From Armatimonadota bacterium (lineage in GTDB: Bacteria > Armatimonadota > Armatimonadia > Armatimonadales > Armatimonadaceae): a DNA stretch of 5,710 nucleotides. The notes beneath the pieces are model-generated. The model was given only the letters and a program-made list of their open reading frames with translations, made no database searches and was not told the origin of the DNA. Where the stretch lies: contig JACMMA010000449.1 of the NCBI GenBank assembly GCA_014379275.1, positions 1 to 5,710 on the forward strand, written 5' to 3'. Positions 1 to 4,779 of this stretch are shown here, piece after piece. The first letter of the stretch is position 1, and the number at the start of each line of letters is the position of its first letter. The translations under genes and the position numbers were made by a program.

Positions 1-68
1 ATGCCACGCGCGAAGGGGAGTGGCGAAAGGCAGACACGGCGACGCGAGCGATTACCGCCCGTGCCATG

Positions 69-88
69 GGGACGCGAACTTGCGTCCC
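69..88. repeat. Perfect 7-bp stem-loop
   Basis: GGGACGC (69-75) and GCGTCCC (82-88) are perfect complements around a six-base loop. Neither strand has a T-run after it, so it is not a standard intrinsic terminator. It could be the base of a structured RNA, a binding site or a dispersed palindromic repeat; the sequence does not decide which. Confidence 0.4.
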
Positions 89-329
89 GGTGCGGGAGAA
101 TAGCGGGTCGTTATCGGTGCCACAAAGTGTCATAGCGGGTGTCGCCTACCTTTCGTCAGAATAGTTGCTATATCGGTCACATCCTATGGTTTGATAAACA
201 AACCGCGCAACGCGTTCCCGAAATCGCCGTGTCATTTTATCACGGTTTCCAGGACGTTGCCCGAACCAGAGGCGACGTTTCCGGTGAGACGCATCCTATT
301 CGACGTGGCGTCATGTCGTCGGTCACGCG

Positions 330-385
330 GGTAAATCAGAAGGACGTGACAAACACCCGAATAATGGATTCAGACGTGATTTACC
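330..385. repeat. 9-bp inverted repeat with 38-nt spacer
   Basis: GGTAAATCA (330-338) is perfectly repeated in inverse as TGATTTACC (377-385). The shorter pair GTCACG (322-327)/CGTGAC (345-350) is interleaved with it, and a further GACGTGA lies at 374-380. Several inverted copies of GGTAAATCA and CGTGA words in about 60 bases could be binding half-sites or a folded RNA. They lie 65 to 130 bases upstream of the promoter at 450-479. Confidence 0.35.
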
Positions 386-449
386 TCGTACCACAGTAAC
401 GGCAAGCAATCGCTCGAAAATACAGCGAAAGAACATATAGATGCCGTTA

Positions 450-479
450 TTGACACGAGGGATGTATATATGGAATAAT
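450..479 (+). promoter_or_regulatory. Sigma70-type promoter of the sugar dehydrogenase gene
   Basis: A perfect -35 box TTGACA (450-455) is followed after 18 bases by AATAAT (474-479), five of six matches to the -10 consensus. Transcription would start near 486, giving an untranslated leader of about 73 bases before the ATG at 559. The surrounding DNA is A+T-rich, as expected. The call is from consensus matching only. Confidence 0.65.
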
Positions 480-558
480 TCAACCTATATCGGTTAGATC
501 GGATGCATTCTATCTGATACGAACGTGTCACCACAAACATTCGCAGACGGAGACGAAG

Positions 559-1782
559 ATGAGGAAAAGGAATCTCGATACCGGAGCGGCCATGGCGGTG
601 CTCCTGATTCTAGCAGGATGTGGAGGCTCCGGCGGGGACAGCGGCGGCGGCGGCGCTGTGCCGGGACCGACGCCCAAGCCAGTGCCCACCTCGACGCCCA
701 CGCCAGTGCCCACCTCGACGCCCACGCCGATTCCCACACCCACGCCAAGTACACCCACCACGTCCGTAACGTCGACGGTGATTGGGACCTTCTCAGACCC
801 ATGGGCACTCACGTTTCTGCCCGATGGCAGGATGCTCGTGACGGAGAAGGGCGGCACCCTGCATCTGGTGGATCAGCAAGGGAACCGCTCGCCGGTGCCG
901 GGTCTGCCCGAGGTTTCGGTTTCCGGTCAGACGGGTCTCCACGACGTGGTGACCGATCCTGCCTATTCGGGTAACGGGCGCATCTGGTTCTCCTACGCGG
1001 AGCCGGTCGCTGGCGGCGGGTCAAGGGTCGCCGTCGCCAACGCGGTACTCGCATTCGAGGGGAGTCCGCGCGTCGAGCAGGTCAACGTCGTCTGGCGCGC
1101 CAACGTCACCGCGGCGGGGGGGCATCCCGGAGGTCGGATCGCCTTCGGACCCGACGGCTACGTCTACATATCCTCGGGCGAACGGCAGCAGGGGGCCCCG
1201 GCACTCGACCTGACGAAGACCATCGGCAAGATCATCCGCATCACGACGGATGGCCAACCGGCACCGGGGAATCCGTTCCTCGGCGGATCCGATGTCAACG
1301 CGGAAATATGGTCCTACGGCCATCGCAACCCGTATGGGCTTGTGTTCTCGGTCGACGGCCAGTTGCTAGAAAGCGAAATGGGGCCGGAGGGTGGCGACGA
1401 GTTCAACCGGATCCGTGCGGGGGCTAACTACGGCTGGGATCGGGTGTCGGAGGGTAACGCGTACGGTGGGCCACCGTATCCCAAGCATTCGACCGATACG
1501 AGCGTCACGGCACCCGCCTACAGTTGGTCGCCGGTGATCGCGCCGGGTGGCATGATCCAGTACACCGGGTCGCGCTTCGTCGGCTGGAACGGTGACTTCG
1601 TGCTGGCCGGGCTAGTCTCCCGCGGCCTCGTTCGGGTGCGCTTCGATGGCAACACCGCGACGGAGGTCGCTCGCATCGATCTGGGCGCACGCATCCGCGA
1701 GGTCGAGCAGGGACCGGACGGCACCATCTGGGTTCTGGAGGACGGCGCAGATGGTCGTCTTCGCCGCCTCGACCCGAACTGA
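559..1782 (+). CDS. PQQ-dependent aldose-type sugar dehydrogenase, lipoprotein
   Basis: 407 residues. The family (soluble glucose/sorbosone dehydrogenase type, like E. coli YliI/Asd) oxidises aldose sugars with pyrroloquinoline quinone in the periplasm. The N-terminus is a lipoprotein signal: basic n-region, hydrophobic stretch and lipobox LAGC with lipidation at Cys21. A Gly-rich patch and a Pro/Thr tether (about 35-69) precede the beta-propeller. Family signatures seen: DPWALTFLPDGRMLVTEK near 80-97, GGHPGGRI with probable catalytic His189, YGHRNPYGL with probable PQQ-binding Arg256, and GPEGGDEFN (274-282) with NYGW (289-292), the calcium/PQQ-proximal segment. The start follows GGAG at 549-552 with a 6-base gap. 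The gene stands alone behind its own promoter. The natural substrate cannot be read. No PQQ synthesis gene is in the window, so cofactor would come from elsewhere. Confidence 0.93.
   Translation: MRKRNLDTGAAMAVLLILAGCGGSGGDSGGGGAVPGPTPKPVPTSTPTPVPTSTPTPIPTPTPSTPTTSVTSTVIGTFSDPWALTFLPDGRMLVTEKGGTLHLVDQQGNRSPVPGLPEVSVSGQTGLHDVVTDPAYSGNGRIWFSYAEPVAGGGSRVAVANAVLAFEGSPRVEQVNVVWRANVTAAGGHPGGRIAFGPDGYVYISSGERQQGAPALDLTKTIGKIIRITTDGQPAPGNPFLGGSDVNAEIWSYGHRNPYGLVFSVDGQLLESEMGPEGGDEFNRIRAGANYGWDRVSEGNAYGGPPYPKHSTDTSVTAPAYSWSPVIAPGGMIQYTGSRFVGWNGDFVLAGLVSRGLVRVRFDGNTATEVARIDLGARIREVEQGPDGTIWVLEDGADGRLRRLDPN
682..747 (+). repeat. 24-bp tandem repeat encoding a Pro/Thr tether
   Basis: A 24-bp unit occurs at 682-705 and 706-729, differing only in its last base, and is followed by a degenerate 18-bp partial unit at 730-747. 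It lies inside the sugar dehydrogenase gene and encodes VPTSTPTP-type repeats between the lipidated cysteine and the catalytic domain. The unit length is a multiple of three, so copy-number change by slippage would lengthen or shorten the tether without breaking the frame. Confidence 0.85.
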
Positions 1783-1839
1783 CATCACTTATCGGATCGA
1801 GGTTAAATGTCACTCATGCCAGGTAATTCTTTTCCGAGT

Positions 1840-1859
1840 GCGAACGGTTGCTTTTTATT
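1840..1859 (+). terminator. Weak candidate intrinsic terminator of the sugar dehydrogenase gene
   Basis: A short stem GCGA/TTGC (1840-1843 with 1848-1851, one wobble pair) is followed immediately by TTTTTATT (1852-1859), 58 bases after the stop codon. The position and T-run suit a terminator, but the stem is only four pairs, so the call is tentative. Confidence 0.3.
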
Positions 1860-1881
1860 GTCTGGTCGGAATTCTGATTAG

Positions 1882-1912
1882 ACGGGGCAAAGAGCCGAAG
1901 CCCCTGCCCCGT
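1882..1912. repeat. Perfect 8-bp G+C-rich stem-loop
   Basis: ACGGGGCA (1882-1889) pairs perfectly with TGCCCCGT (1905-1912) around a 15-base loop. No T-run follows on either strand. It lies about 100 bases beyond the dehydrogenase stop codon and could stall RNA polymerase from either side, protect a transcript 3' end, or be a dispersed palindromic element. Confidence 0.45.
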
Positions 1913-1998
1913 GATACTACCGACTCTGGTATCGAGCCATGATGGCTTACCGCCAAGCGTAGGCAGAGAGAATCTCCTGACCTCCCTGAGAGTTACCT

Positions 1999-2126
1999 GT
2001 GGGCACCTTCGGGACGGGGATTCGTGTCTCGTTCGTGCCGTCCGTCCATGCCAGTCAGTCGGATGCGTGGCGTTGTTTGGGGCGGAGCGCGGTGGGCACG
2101 TTCCCATCCGGGGATGCACGTCCCCG
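1999..2126. repeat. Degenerate direct repeats ending in a hairpin
   Basis: GTGGGCAC followed by N-TTC and then, about six bases on, GGGGAT occurs at 1999-2023 and again at 2092-2115, 93 bases apart. Within the second copy GCACGTTCCC (2096-2105) is echoed by GCACGTCCCC (2116-2125). The copies are imperfect. This could be a decayed intergenic repeat unit; I recognise no named element. Confidence 0.3.
2109..2126 (-). terminator. Weak candidate terminator of the YEATS-like operon
   Basis: CGGGGA (2109-2114) and TCCCCG (2121-2126) form a perfect 6-bp stem with a six-base loop, 18 bases beyond the stop codon of the minus-strand operon. The spacing is right for a transcript end, but no T-run follows on the minus strand, so it would have to act without one or merely protect the 3' end. 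Confidence 0.3.
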
Positions 2127-2143
2127 TCATTTCTCGAAACCTT

Positions 2144-2608
2144 TCACGAGCGTTTTATCGGCTTGTTTGTTTGCACCAGCTTCTTCGGGTAGATCACGGA
2201 CGAATCCGACTTTCGCTTTTCCAGGTCCAGGTAGTGGTAGCCGACTTCGCGTGTGCCGTCCGCCATCAGGACGTCCACCTTGATCCAGAACTGCCCCCAA
2301 CCCGAGGATTTGTAGGCGAAGTTTTTCTGTAAGTTCGTGCCGTTGCCGACGCTCAGGTTCGGGCTCGCCGCGGCGAGGACCTGGACCGGGTAGTAGAACG
2401 AGGGGTGCAGGGTGTATGTCACCGAGCGGATTCGGTCGCGCACCTCCCCTTCGGCAAAAGTGCGGACTATCCACGAGTATGTCCCGTCTTTCGGCGGCGT
2501 AGACTCGTTGCTGACCTTGATCGTGCCTTGCGCTAGGGCGTTCGACACGGCGACAAGAATGATCCCGGCGGTGCCGAGCAGAGAAGAGACGAGTTTTCGG
2601 TGTCGCAT
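2144..2608 (-). CDS. Exported YEATS-like domain protein
   Basis: 154 residues. Residues 1-26 form a Sec signal peptide: RHRK n-region, hydrophobic LLGTAGIILVAVS and an ALA cleavage site before Gln27. The mature part resembles the YEATS fold, an immunoglobulin-like sandwich that reads acylated lysines on eukaryotic histones and has bacterial relatives of unclear role. Seen: SWIVRTF (45-51), then VTYTLHPSF (63-71), then GWGQFWIKVDV (103-113) and a final YHYLDLE strand (124-130). His68, Ser70, Phe71 and Trp104 fall where YEATS readers build their aromatic cage. A basic tail (131-154) follows. The gene starts one base after the stop of the membrane-protein gene, with GGGAGG nine bases before the ATG, so the two are probably co-translated. 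Export of a YEATS-like protein is odd. Another beta-sandwich fold remains possible; the ligand is unknown. Confidence 0.75.
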   Translation of the reverse strand: MRHRKLVSSLLGTAGIILVAVSNALAQGTIKVSNESTPPKDGTYSWIVRTFAEGEVRDRIRSVTYTLHPSFYYPVQVLAAASPNLSVGNGTNLQKNFAYKSSGWGQFWIKVDVLMADGTREVGYHYLDLEKRKSDSSVIYPKKLVQTNKPIKRS

Positions 2609-2609
2609 T

Positions 2610-3467
2610 TCAGGGGTCCTCCCGCCGGGAAGCGAGCGTCTGTGGCGCCGTCACCGCGACTACCGGCACCGTCATCTGCGGCGCCTCCAGGTTCGGGACG
2701 GGGTTCGCCCCGCCGCTGGTGGCTACCGCGGCGTAGACCGGTACGGTTATGTCGCCTTCCCATTCCATGTTCGCCGCGCTGTTCACGACCTTGACGCGGG
2801 CGAGGTTTGCGATCTCTCCGCTCTTGAAAGGCACGGAAAACGTCGTGGCTTTGAAATTGGGCTCTATGGGCGCGGCGGCGTCCGGGAAAACTTCGCGACC
2901 GCTGCTGTCGTGGAAAAAGAAAGTCAGTTCATCCTTCCTGAACTTTCTCTGCGGGATTCCCTGTTGTCTGCGTTCGGATTCGGGCGGCCTTAAATTGACC
3001 TGTATCCGTTGCGGGGCAGGAGAAGGGGCAGGCACGGGACATCCGGGGAAATTCTCTTTGTTGTTACACCAGTTCGTCGCGCCCCAGATGAACACCAGTA
3101 ACACGGCGAACTGACCGGTGGCTTTCACCACGGAGTCTGTCCGGGCGTTCTGCGAGAACGAAATCGCTCCCTGGAACAAAGCCGATATCAACGCCACGGC
3201 GAGTGACATTACCAGCAGTGCGGCGAGGAATTCGTTGTGGTCGGTCCGGAACTCGCCCGGCATCGGGCATCCCTTGCGGGAATCGCGCAACAGATACACG
3301 CCGAGTCCCAGACACCCGACGCCGATACAGGTGCCGGCTATCTTTTCCCATTCCCCGGCAGATTTTTTCGCACGGTTCGATCGCCTTTCCGGCGGATCGG
3401 CTTCCGGGCGGGAATCCCCGGCGTTCGAATCCGGTCTGTTCGGCGGACCGGGAGCAGGATGCACCAT
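2610..3467 (-). CDS. Three-helix membrane protein with periplasmic C-terminal domain, partner of the YEATS-like protein
   Basis: 285 residues, no family recognised. Order: Pro-rich, charged cytoplasmic N-tail (1-40), helix about 43-60, helix about 79-103, helix about 117-133, Pro/Ala linker (141-152), then a soluble domain (about 153-250) rich in beta-like alternation, ending in a Pro/Val tail. The positive N-tail (RSNRAKK) suggests N-inside topology, which puts loop 61-78 and the C-terminal domain in the periplasm, the compartment of the neighbouring exported protein. The motif GCPxP occurs twice, at 65-69 and 142-146, both on the predicted outer side, so Cys66 and Cys143 could form a disulfide. 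I chose the ATG at 3467 because GAGGAG lies nine bases upstream; an in-frame ATG at 3515 lacks such a site. It is probably the first gene of the operon. Function unknown. Confidence 0.8.
   Translation of the reverse strand: MVHPAPGPPNRPDSNAGDSRPEADPPERRSNRAKKSAGEWEKIAGTCIGVGCLGLGVYLLRDSRKGCPMPGEFRTDHNEFLAALLVMSLAVALISALFQGAISFSQNARTDSVVKATGQFAVLLVFIWGATNWCNNKENFPGCPVPAPSPAPQRIQVNLRPPESERRQQGIPQRKFRKDELTFFFHDSSGREVFPDAAAPIEPNFKATTFSVPFKSGEIANLARVKVVNSAANMEWEGDITVPVYAAVATSGGANPVPNLEAPQMTVPVVAVTAPQTLASRREDP
2618..2623 (-). promoter_or_regulatory. Ribosome binding site inside the upstream gene
   Basis: GGGAGG on the minus strand lies within the last codons of the membrane-protein gene, nine bases before the ATG of the YEATS-like gene. 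The stop TGA and the ATG are separated by a single A. This arrangement suits translational coupling. Confidence 0.8.
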
Positions 3468-3647
3468 GTTTTGATTCTCCTCGTAGAATCTCCCGAAAGC
3501 AGTGCCGGGGATCATGCCGCCGACGCACGGATTGACGGGGGCACCGAATTAGTTGCCCGGTACGACGACTTTTCCCCGCCTATAGGGTTCGAGACAGACG
3601 TGACGCTTCTTGACGCATACTGCGTATGCCTCTCGTCTGCACGGTTC
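3468..3647 (-). other. Predicted structured 5' leader of the YEATS-like operon
   Basis: From the predicted transcription start near 3647 to the ATG at 3467 the leader would be about 180 bases. Near its 5' end GCATAC/GTATGC form a perfect 6-bp stem with a three-base loop (3615-3629), enclosed by CAGACG/CGTCTG (3595-3600 with 3634-3639). A second stem, GGGCA/TGCCC (3539-3543 with 3554-3558), lies further in. I do not recognise a known riboswitch class. The length and nested stems suggest post-transcriptional control, but this is inferred. Confidence 0.4.
3477..3482 (-). promoter_or_regulatory. Ribosome binding site fixing the membrane-protein start
   Basis: GAGGAG on the minus strand sits nine bases before the ATG at 3467. 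It supports this start over an in-frame ATG at 3515, which would add 16 residues and has no comparable site. Confidence 0.75.
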
Positions 3648-3653
3648 GAAATT

Positions 3654-3682
3654 ATTGTAATCAGCGATTGACCCGTTGTCAA
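3654..3682 (-). promoter_or_regulatory. Sigma70-type promoter of the YEATS-like operon
   Basis: On the minus strand a perfect -35 box TTGACA (3682 to 3677) is followed after exactly 17 bases by TACAAT (3659 to 3654), five of six matches to the -10 consensus. Transcription should start near 3647. It lies downstream of the SDR terminator, so the operon is a separate unit from the SDR gene. Confidence 0.75.
3668..3682. promoter_or_regulatory. Perfect palindrome overlapping the operon -35 box
   Basis: TTGAC-N5-GTCAA is a perfect inverted repeat. One arm is most of the -35 hexamer and the other lies in the promoter spacer. A dimeric protein bound here would exclude RNA polymerase, so I read it as a candidate repressor operator. 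It may be partly a chance product of the -35 sequence. Confidence 0.45.
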
Positions 3683-3698
3683 CGGATTCTTCGCCGGG

Positions 3699-3713
3699 TG
3701 TGAAATATTCACA
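3699..3713. promoter_or_regulatory. Perfect 15-bp palindrome upstream of the operon promoter
   Basis: TGTGAAATATTCACA is a perfect inverted repeat with 6-bp arms and a three-base centre, centred about 59 bases upstream of the predicted transcription start, a usual activator position. It resembles a CRP/FNR-type site (TGTGA-N6-TCACA) but has five rather than six bases between the arms, so the CRP assignment is uncertain. Confidence 0.5.
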
Positions 3714-3750
3714 GTCCGCCTTCGGTGCGTTCCTTTTCCTGCCACGGAAC

Positions 3751-3787
3751 GAGAAAAAACACCCCGCCGAAGTCCGGTAGGGTGTTT
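3751..3787 (-). terminator. Intrinsic terminator of the SDR gene
   Basis: On the minus strand AAACACCC (3787 to 3780) pairs perfectly with GGGTGTTT (3764 to 3757), and the inner bases extend the stem (CCGG opposite GGCG-type pairing) around a short loop. TTTTTTCTC follows on the minus strand (3759 to 3751). It lies about 46 bases after the SDR stop codon and separates that gene from the operon behind it. Confidence 0.85.
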
Positions 3788-3832
3788 CGTCGGGACGGCG
3801 ATCTGTTAGAAACGGCGTCCCCCGGCGCGGGA

Positions 3833-4597
3833 TCAAGCCCAGCTAAACGTGCTGACTGCGGGGCGGACGATCATCTCGCTGACGTCCACATCGGCGGGCT
3901 GCTCGATGGCGAAGAGGATCGCCCGTGCGATAGATTCTGCCGGGATCCCGATGGCACGCGCCCCATCTATCATCTTTTTGGTTTCCTCCGACGTGATACT
4001 GTTGCTGAGTTCGGATTCCGTGATGCCGGGCGAGATGATCGTCACGCGGACACCCCGTTCCGACTCCAGGCGTAACCCTTCCGAGATGGCACGCACCGCG
4101 AACTTGGTCGCGCAGTAGACCGCGCCGGTCTGCACCACGGAATGACCGCCGGTGGACGCGATGTTGATGATATGTCCCGCGCCCTGCTCTTGCATAGAAG
4201 GCAGGGCTGCCGCGATGCCGTAGAGCGTCCCCTTAATGTTCACGTCGATCATCCGGTCCCACTCGTCCACCTTCAGTTCGTCGAGTCGCGAAAGCGGCAT
4301 CACCCCGGCATTGTTGATGAGAACATCGACGCGACCGTAGGCCGTCTTCGCTCGTTCGACCAATGCCTCCACATCCGCGCGGTTCGCCACGTCCGTCGCC
4401 AGATGCTCCGCCGTCCCGCCCCCGGCGCGGATCTCGGCGACGAGCGACTCCAACCGCTCCGTGCGCCGCGCCCCGACGACGACGTTTGCCCCGTTTTGCG
4501 CCAGTAGGCGTGCCGTCGCCTCGCCGATGCCGCTACTCGCCCCGGTAATGACCACGACTTTGCCCACCACACCCGCCTTGTTTTGAAATCCTGACAT
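3833..4597 (-). CDS. Classical short-chain dehydrogenase/reductase (SDR)
   Basis: 254 residues, the usual length for a classical SDR. These cytoplasmic enzymes reduce carbonyls or oxidise alcohols with NAD(P)(H) on a Rossmann fold. Seen: TGASSGIG (18-25), the dinucleotide loop; ARR (43-45) after the second strand, with no acidic residue, which favours NADP(H); NNAG (95-98); and the catalytic set Asn120, Ser148, Tyr161 (YCATK) and Lys165, all intact. SPG followed by a Glu/Ser-rich stretch leads into the substrate loop. It resembles the YdfG/3-hydroxy-acid-type group, but the substrate cannot be read. The ATG at 4597 has GGAGG eight bases upstream; an in-frame GTG at 4639 would add 14 unlike residues. 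It is divergent from the AraC-family gene, a common arrangement in which the regulator controls the enzyme. Confidence 0.95.
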   Translation of the reverse strand: MSGFQNKAGVVGKVVVITGASSGIGEATARLLAQNGANVVVGARRTERLESLVAEIRAGGGTAEHLATDVANRADVEALVERAKTAYGRVDVLINNAGVMPLSRLDELKVDEWDRMIDVNIKGTLYGIAAALPSMQEQGAGHIINIASTGGHSVVQTGAVYCATKFAVRAISEGLRLESERGVRVTIISPGITESELSNSITSEETKKMIDGARAIGIPAESIARAILFAIEQPADVDVSEMIVRPAVSTFSWA

Positions 4598-4605
4598 TAT
4601 ACGAT

Positions 4606-4610
4606 CCTCC
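4606..4610 (-). promoter_or_regulatory. Ribosome binding site fixing the SDR start
   Basis: GGAGG on the minus strand lies eight bases before the ATG at 4597. It decides for this start over the in-frame GTG at 4639, whose extra residues do not look like an SDR N-terminus. Confidence 0.85.
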
Positions 4611-4646
4611 ATCGTTGTTCTGGAAATAGCACGCTTCACACGCGCC

Positions 4647-4661
4647 GTAGATGTTTTCTAC
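4647..4661. promoter_or_regulatory. Palindromic operator candidate, copy 1
   Basis: GTAGATGTTTTCTAC is a perfect inverted repeat (GTAGA-N5-TCTAC). It shares GTAGA-N6-CTAC with a second palindrome 48 bp away (4695-4709). Copy 1 lies around the likely transcription start of the SDR gene, where a bound protein could block transcription. Confidence 0.5.
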
Positions 4662-4667
4662 AGGCTG

Positions 4668-4673
4668 ATTTTA
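4668..4673 (-). promoter_or_regulatory. Candidate -10 box of the SDR gene
   Basis: TAAAAT on the minus strand (4673 to 4668) matches the -10 consensus at five of six positions. No good -35 box lies 16-18 bases upstream; palindrome copy 2 occupies that place instead. That would suit a promoter needing an activator, but the call is tentative. Confidence 0.35.
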
Positions 4674-4693
4674 TCTTCTGAAGGAAAAGGAGA

Positions 4694-4710
4694 GGTAGAA
4701 TAATCCTACC
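4694..4710. promoter_or_regulatory. Palindromic operator candidate, copy 2
   Basis: GGTAGAATAATCCTACC is a 17-bp palindrome with a single mismatched pair. It carries the same GTAGA-N6-CTAC core as the site at 4647-4661. It falls at the -35 position of the tentative SDR promoter, a usual place for an activator such as the AraC-family protein encoded next door. Confidence 0.5.
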
Positions 4711-4736
4711 GAGTTATTGCCTGATTCTCCAGCGAT

Positions 4737-4759
4737 AGTTTTCGGCGGGGGTGAAAACT
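4737..4759. promoter_or_regulatory. Inverted repeat over the AraC-family -35 region
   Basis: AGTTTTC (4737-4743) and GAAAACT (4753-4759) are perfect complements around nine bases. The right arm overlaps the -35 box of the regulator's promoter, so a protein bound here would compete with RNA polymerase. It suits autoregulation; its arms differ from the GTAGA sites, so a different protein may bind. Confidence 0.45.
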
Positions 4760-4779
4760 CCGCGGACGGCGGATATAAT
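4751..4779 (+). promoter_or_regulatory. Promoter of the AraC-family regulator
   Basis: A perfect TATAAT (4774-4779) follows GTGAAA (4751-4756, four of six matches to the -35 consensus) by exactly 17 bases. Transcription would start near 4786, only about 12 bases before the ATG at 4798, so the leader is very short. Confidence 0.65.

Larger units (their letters stand above)
1..449. other. Unassigned stretch, no supported gene
   Basis: I see no convincing gene here. A reading frame is open from the left edge to a TAG at 165-167 on the plus strand and could be the tail of a gene outside the window, but its product matches nothing I recognise. A GTG-started frame at 139-399 has no ribosome binding site and unremarkable composition. 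From about 160 onward the DNA is visibly richer in A+T than the genes. It contains several inverted repeats, including 227-231 with 241-245 (CCGTG/CACGG) and 322-327 with 345-350 (GTCACG/CGTGAC). I read it as intergenic or regulatory DNA ahead of the sugar dehydrogenase. Confidence 0.5.
1783..2143. other. Convergent intergenic region, no supported gene
   Basis: This 361-base gap lies between the 3' ends of two convergent genes. Reading frames exist on both strands (for example 1911-2192 plus and 1814-2119 minus), but their products look like translated non-coding DNA and they lack good start contexts. The stretch holds a weak hairpin plus T-run (1840-1859), a strong 8-bp stem (1882-1912), a small AGCCA/TGGCT hairpin near 1936-1948 and a degenerate repeat pair around 1999 and 2092. 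Confidence 0.55.

Noticed and set aside
3..167. Plus-strand frame open from the left edge to TAG, possible tail of an upstream gene
   Set aside because: 54 codons with no recognisable motif, and the other two plus frames are also open over most of this stretch, so the frame cannot be chosen.
139..399. GTG-started plus-strand frame of 86 codons
   Set aside because: No ribosome binding site, A+T-rich unbiased codons, no recognisable domain; it also overlaps the inverted repeats.
525..974. Plus-strand 149-codon frame overlapping the sugar dehydrogenase
   Set aside because: Arg/His/Ala-rich translation of the Pro/Thr repeat and propeller region in another frame; the dehydrogenase frame has clear family signatures.
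1814..2119. Minus-strand frame of 101 codons just behind the YEATS-like gene, possible third operon gene
   Set aside because: Only a weak GGGG before the ATG, low-complexity Arg/Pro/Thr/His-rich product without domain or signal, and it overlaps hairpins and the candidate transcript end.
2412..2993. Plus-strand 193-codon frame opposite the operon
   Set aside because: Antisense to both operon genes, which have ribosome binding sites, signal peptide and membrane helices; this frame has none of these.
2144..3467. Labelling the YEATS-like operon as an antiphage defence system
   Set aside because: No effector, nuclease, NTPase or nucleotide-signalling gene is adjacent and no mobile-element signs are visible; the context does not support it.
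3585..3595. GGTTCGAGAC resembling a tRNA T-arm
   Set aside because: No acceptor stem, anticodon arm or D-arm can be arranged around it on either strand.
3699..3713. Firm assignment of the palindrome as a CRP site
   Set aside because: The spacing between TGTGA and TCACA is five bases instead of the canonical six, so it is kept only as an unassigned operator candidate.
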